A stretch of 64,000 bases of DNA from Gordonia humi. Lineage in GTDB: Bacteria > Actinomycetota > Actinomycetes > Mycobacteriales > Mycobacteriaceae. Within the stretch, counting starts at the first letter, position 1. The number at the start of each line of letters is the position of its first letter. The notes under the pieces are model-generated. The model saw only the letters and a list, made by a program, of their open reading frames with translations. It did not search any database and had not been told where the DNA came from. This document shows positions 61,701-64,000 of the stretch, one piece after another. The DNA is taken from the NCBI RefSeq assembly GCF_014197435.1, contig NZ_JACIFP010000001.1:4402001-4466000 (forward strand). The letters are read 5' to 3'. Made by a program: the position numbers and the translations under genes.

Positions 61701-62059
61701 TACGAGTGCACCGTCCGTACGAGCGGTTCGCGCAGCGCACCGCCCAGGCGCCCGCCCGCCGACAGCACACGTCGGGTGATCTCGTCGCGCAGCGCCGTCG
61801 ACGCCCGCCGGTCGGCCGCCAGCACCAGGACCGACTCCGGGTCGACGCCCGGATCGAGGAGACGCGCGACGGCCGCGTCGACGATCAACGACGTCTTGCC
61901 GGTGCCCGGACCACCGTGCACGCGGTACGGGTGCCACGGTCGCGCCGCATCGGCGGTATGCGGTCCGCGGAGAAGACCCTGCGCCGACTCCGGCCACTGC
62001 CGCTCACCCGCATCGGCGGGTGCCGCTGCGGGGATCAGTCGAGTGTTCGGGCGGGCCAT
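58748..62059 (-). CDS. adnA: Helicase-nuclease AdnA
   Basis: 1103 residues from ATG 62059; an upstream extension of the open frame overlaps the divergent dehydrogenase and is not used. Motor motifs: VHGGPGTGKTSLIVDAAV, LLVDDAQHLDPQAARLV, ADTDQSIFGFRGASPRF, AHAAAGREWDVVAVPGV. C-terminal nuclease: RLIGRIDRLETDDQGRPVIVDVKTGK and a cysteine cluster, CSLRWMMERHGG with PGCGHCSLHSACP, the likely [4Fe-4S] ligands of the AddB-like fold. It pairs with AdnB. It is divergent from the alcohol dehydrogenase gene with 147 bp between. Confidence 0.95.
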   Translation of the reverse strand: MARPNTRLIPAAAPADAGERQWPESAQGLLRGPHTADAARPWHPYRVHGGPGTGKTSLIVDAAVARLLDPGVDPESVLVLAADRRASTALRDEITRRVLSAGGRLGGALREPLVRTVHSYAFAVLRLQAQAHGNPPPRLVTGSEQDVVLRELLAGDVEDGADYWPSHLRPALTTDGFAQALRDLLMRAAERGLGPEDLAELGRRHDRVEWVAAARAYRQYEEGMLLRGAVGLDAPLASATAVDAAELIGSALSAFATDRELLAAQRRRIRHLLVDDAQHLDPQAARLVEALGAGADSVVVAADTDQSIFGFRGASPRFADGLAADGQRDVELGVDRRSAAPINRVVQALTRRLPGARPHGTATPVVSTSPDQTTDGRASVRVFSSDAKEATAVADMMRRAHLFDGVPWPRMAVIVRSVPRALPALRRAFSSAGVPMATPSSDVPIHRQRAVEAFTLVLRLAGGQTVEPDEVIALFSGPIGSADPAQLRRLRRGVRRIDDASGTDRDSLTSLGLALVSPEAAEQYLESMTDFEGLPLRQVTKVVGAARRAEQAGVGVEETLWRAWQSSGLERRWRARSLRGGRVGDQADRDLDAMMAMFEAAGSFTDNLPSASLIGFVDYLGQLQIPRESRVTVAAGETVAVLSAHAAAGREWDVVAVPGVLDGLWPSLRSRGSILHTPALLDLLDGVDADALDIVSRGSVMLADERRLLLVACSRARSQLLVTAVEDGTGDASPSRFVPEIADALGGYGDELDGDETDEIPLDPGVDRVLSLPSLVADLRAAVVAGAESTLVDGGDADERTSAAASLLARLAQAGVPGADPAEWFGLVGPSTEQPLWTPDRGARSLSPSNVEALSRCSLRWMMERHGGRDGDAEQAVTGTLVHTLVQAVAGRMDPAEVTAALHEVWGRVASPAEWYSARELERAEAMLTHFRDWLRMSRSELTEAGVEVELSADLPQDSDADMPVRLIGRIDRLETDDQGRPVIVDVKTGKTVISVADAQEHPQLAAYQLALQLGGVEGVPPSTPGGGRLVYVNSANTKTGAAQRLQAPLTEEQVTEWIETVREAAAASVGPVFTATPNPGCGHCSLHSACPAQLRGKAVTDD

Positions 62060-62206
62060 GCACACATGGAACCATGCGAGTCCGACACGATCGCCGAGAC
62101 GGTTGCGTCGACTCGGATCGCGCACGCCGCGGGTGAGACCCCCGCGTGTGAGACCCCGATGGATCTCCCGATCGAAGGCTCGGTGAGCCCTCCTACACTC
62201 GACGGT

Positions 62207-63304
62207 ATGAGGATCCGCGGAGCAGTACTCGAAGAAATCGGCCGCAGCACCCCGTACTCGGACTCGCTTCCGTTGACGATCTCCGATGTCGACCTCGACG
62301 ATCCCGCACCGGGCGAACTGCTGGTCCGCATCGAGGCCGCGGGACTGTGCCACTCGGATCTGTCCGTCGTCGACGGCAATCGAGTACGTCCGGTCCCGAT
62401 GCTGCTCGGTCACGAGGCCGCGGGCATCGTCGAAGGGGTCGGCGCTGCGGCGGACGAGGCGCTGATCGGACGCCGCGTGGTGATGACGTTCCTCCCCCGC
62501 TGCGGCGACTGCGACGGCTGCCGGACGCAGGGCCGCACCCCGTGCACGGTGGGCTCCGCGGCGAACAACCAGGGTGTCCTCCTCGCGGGCGGCACCCGAC
62601 TCGATCGGGGCGGCTCGCCGGTGGCTCACCACCTCGGTGTCTCCGGCTTCGCGACGCACGCCGTGGTGGACCGTCGTTCGGTGGTCCCCGTCGACGACGA
62701 CGTCCCGCCCGCCGTGGCGGCCGTCCTCGGCTGCGCCGTCCTGACCGGTGGCGGCGCCCTCCTGAACGCCGCGCCTCCGGCCGAGACCGACAGCGTGATG
62801 ATCGTCGGTCTCGGCGGAGTGGGAATGGCCGCGCTGCTCGTGGCCGCGGCCCTCGGTGTGCGCGAGGTGATCGCCGTCGACGCGGTGCCCGAAAAGCTCG
62901 CGCTCGCGCGCCGGCTCGGCGCGGACCGTGCGTTCGCCCCGCACGAACTCGACGGCGTCCGCGCCGACGTCGTCGTCGAGGCGGCGGGCAGTGCGCGCGC
63001 GTTCGAGACGGCGGTGGCCGCGACGGCGGTCGGCGGCACCACCGTCACCGTCGGGCTGCCCGCACCGTCGGCGACGGCGACGATCTCGCCGCTGACCCTG
63101 GTGGCCGAGGCGCGCACCGTCATCGGCAGCTATCTGGGGTCCGCCGTGCCCTCGCGGGACATCCCGCGCTACGTCGAACTGTGGCGCGCGGGCCGACTGC
63201 CGTTGGAGAAGCTGATCACCGCACGCGTCGGCCTGGACGAGATCAACGAGGCGATGGACGCGCTCGCCGCCGGCCTGCAGATCCGCCAGGTCATCGAGTT
63301 CTGA
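62207..63304 (+). CDS. Zinc-dependent alcohol dehydrogenase (MDR family)
   Basis: 365 residues. Catalytic zinc: Cys in AAGLCHSDLS and His in LGHEAAG, with a later Cys in VLGCAVLTGGGAL. Structural zinc: four cysteines in PRCGDCDGCRTQGRTPC. The NAD-binding fold is VMIVGLGGVGMAALLVAAALG, then IAVDAVPEK. The CGDCDGCRTQGRTPC spacing and DVLTGGGA-like segment resemble class III/NDMA-type enzymes. It oxidises alcohols to aldehydes, substrate unknown. ATG 62207 lies close after a weak ribosome binding site; the long open frame upstream is antisense to adnA. Confidence 0.87.
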   Translation: MRIRGAVLEEIGRSTPYSDSLPLTISDVDLDDPAPGELLVRIEAAGLCHSDLSVVDGNRVRPVPMLLGHEAAGIVEGVGAAADEALIGRRVVMTFLPRCGDCDGCRTQGRTPCTVGSAANNQGVLLAGGTRLDRGGSPVAHHLGVSGFATHAVVDRRSVVPVDDDVPPAVAAVLGCAVLTGGGALLNAAPPAETDSVMIVGLGGVGMAALLVAAALGVREVIAVDAVPEKLALARRLGADRAFAPHELDGVRADVVVEAAGSARAFETAVAATAVGGTTVTVGLPAPSATATISPLTLVAEARTVIGSYLGSAVPSRDIPRYVELWRAGRLPLEKLITARVGLDEINEAMDALAAGLQIRQVIEF

Positions 63305-63324
63305 CCCGGGATACGGTGGCTCCC

Positions 63325-63768
63325 ATGACTTCCGCGTTCGACGCCCACGAGCTGAGCAGCTACCGTGCGACCTGGTCGCTCGACACCAGGTGGGAGGACA
63401 ACGACCACTACGGACACGTCAACAATGTGAAGTACTACTCGTACTTCGACACCGCGGTGAACGGCTGGCTGATGGAGGCGACGGGCGTCGACACCCGCGA
63501 TCTGTCGGCGATCGGCGTCGTCGCCGAGTCGGCGTGCAGTTTCCTGTCCTCGGTGTCGTTCCCGGACAAGGTGACCGTCGGCATCGCCCTGGAACGTCTC
63601 GGTCGCAGCAGCATCACCTACAGCCTCGCGCTGTTCGTCGACGGCGACTCTCCGGTCTGCGCCGCCACCTGTCGATTCGTCCACGTGTACGTCGACGGGC
63701 AGTCCCGTCGCCCGGTCCCGGTGCCCGCCGAGATCGCCGCCGTCGCCGCACCCCTGGTCGTCGGCTAG
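63325..63768 (+). CDS. Hotdog-fold acyl-CoA thioesterase (4HBT family)
   Basis: 147 residues from ATG 63325. The active-site region is RWEDNDHYGHVNNVKYYSYFDTAVNGWL, the classical D-x-x-G-H-V-N-N pattern of 4-hydroxybenzoyl-CoA-type thioesterases. It hydrolyses acyl-CoA to free acid and CoA, substrate unknown. It starts 20 bp after the alcohol dehydrogenase stop and precedes the lipV-like gene by 3 bp, so all three are probably one operon. Confidence 0.88.
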   Translation: MTSAFDAHELSSYRATWSLDTRWEDNDHYGHVNNVKYYSYFDTAVNGWLMEATGVDTRDLSAIGVVAESACSFLSSVSFPDKVTVGIALERLGRSSITYSLALFVDGDSPVCAATCRFVHVYVDGQSRRPVPVPAEIAAVAAPLVVG

Positions 63769-63771
63769 ATC

Positions 63772-64000
63772 ATGCTGCACACGCATCTGTTCGGCTCCGA
63801 CGATCCGGCAGCGCCGACCGTGCTCGCGCTGCACGGGCTCACCGGCCACGGACGGCGGTGGGGTCGCCTGGCCGATCTGCTGCCCGGCGTGCGGATGATC
63901 GCGCCCGATCTTCTCGGGCACGGGCACAGCCCGTGGGAGCCGCCCTGGGGTGTCGCCGACAACGTCGCCGCGGTCGCCGCGACGCTGAACGAACATCATC
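63772..64000 (+). CDS. Alpha/beta hydrolase, LipV-like (3' end outside window)
   Basis: The first 76 residues (MLHTHLFGSDDPAAPTVLALHGLTGHGRRWGRLADLL..., MIAPDLLGHGHSPWEPPWG) show the oxyanion HG motif and the typical DLxGHGxS strand of alpha/beta hydrolases. The catalytic serine is beyond the window end. In M. tuberculosis lipV (Rv3203) follows adnA (Rv3202c), matching this place. Probably an esterase or lipase. Confidence 0.75.
   Translation, partial: MLHTHLFGSDDPAAPTVLALHGLTGHGRRWGRLADLLPGVRMIAPDLLGHGHSPWEPPWGVADNVAAVAATLNEHH

Overview
The window is high-GC actinobacterial DNA from a mycolic-acid-type lineage (Mycobacteriales). Gene content and order over long stretches follow Mycobacterium tuberculosis, but individual genes differ enough that a Gordonia-like or related genus is more likely than Mycobacterium. 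Support comes from a tmRNA tag ending QRDYALAA, an fadE24-fadE23 pair, an orphan Mce protein, an Rpf-type muralytic enzyme, whiB7 with its upstream-ORF leader, mycobacterial-style UvrD2, NudC and mycoredoxin, and the AdnAB recombination motor. Genus assignment is inference.

Layout. 1-6.7 kb: a plus-strand catabolic or redox cluster with a cytochrome b/molybdopterin oxidoreductase (5' end outside the window), an NAD(P) aldehyde dehydrogenase, an FMN/Fe-S glutamate-synthase-like protein and a benzoylformate-decarboxylase-like ThDP enzyme, closed by a strong hairpin. 6.7-14.6 kb: a minus-strand block with ndh, then the co-directional chain prfB - mscS - small membrane protein - ftsE - ftsX - smpB - lipoprotein - ssrA (trans-translation plus cell division). 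14.7-31.4 kb: lipid and housekeeping metabolism, with hisN, fadE24/fadE23 behind a double palindromic operator, a fadD-type ligase, secreted and membrane-anchored lipases, a TetR regulator, a CocE-like hydrolase, prpE, a small rpf and an LldD-family flavoenzyme. 31.6-33.9 kb: two initiator tRNA genes, an orphan mce gene and a small membrane protein. 34-42.8 kb: the conserved actinobacterial block UPF0182 - PPA1309 - PDZ/Lon-like protease - DUF2342 zinc-protease family - ThiF/cyclodehydratase-like protein - ABC1 kinase - whiB7.

43.2-51 kb is a degraded genomic island between whiB7 and uvrD2, which are adjacent in M. tuberculosis. It holds a frameshifted tyrosine integrase and a set of nested insertion sequences. 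An IS3-family element (A) is split by an IS30-family element with 28-bp ends and a CAA target duplication. That element is split by an IS110-family element, whose long non-coding end is in turn split by an intact IS3-family element (B) with 20-bp perfect ends and a GTC target duplication. A further IS3-family element (C) truncates A on the other side. One cargo-like gene of unknown function lies next to uvrD2. Related direct repeats at 43296 and 50902 are candidate island ends.

51-64 kb: the minus-strand genes adnA - adnB - K+ channel - nudC - mycoredoxin - uvrD2 (DNA repair and redox), then plus-strand alcohol dehydrogenase, hotdog thioesterase and the beginning of a lipV-like hydrolase cut by the window end.
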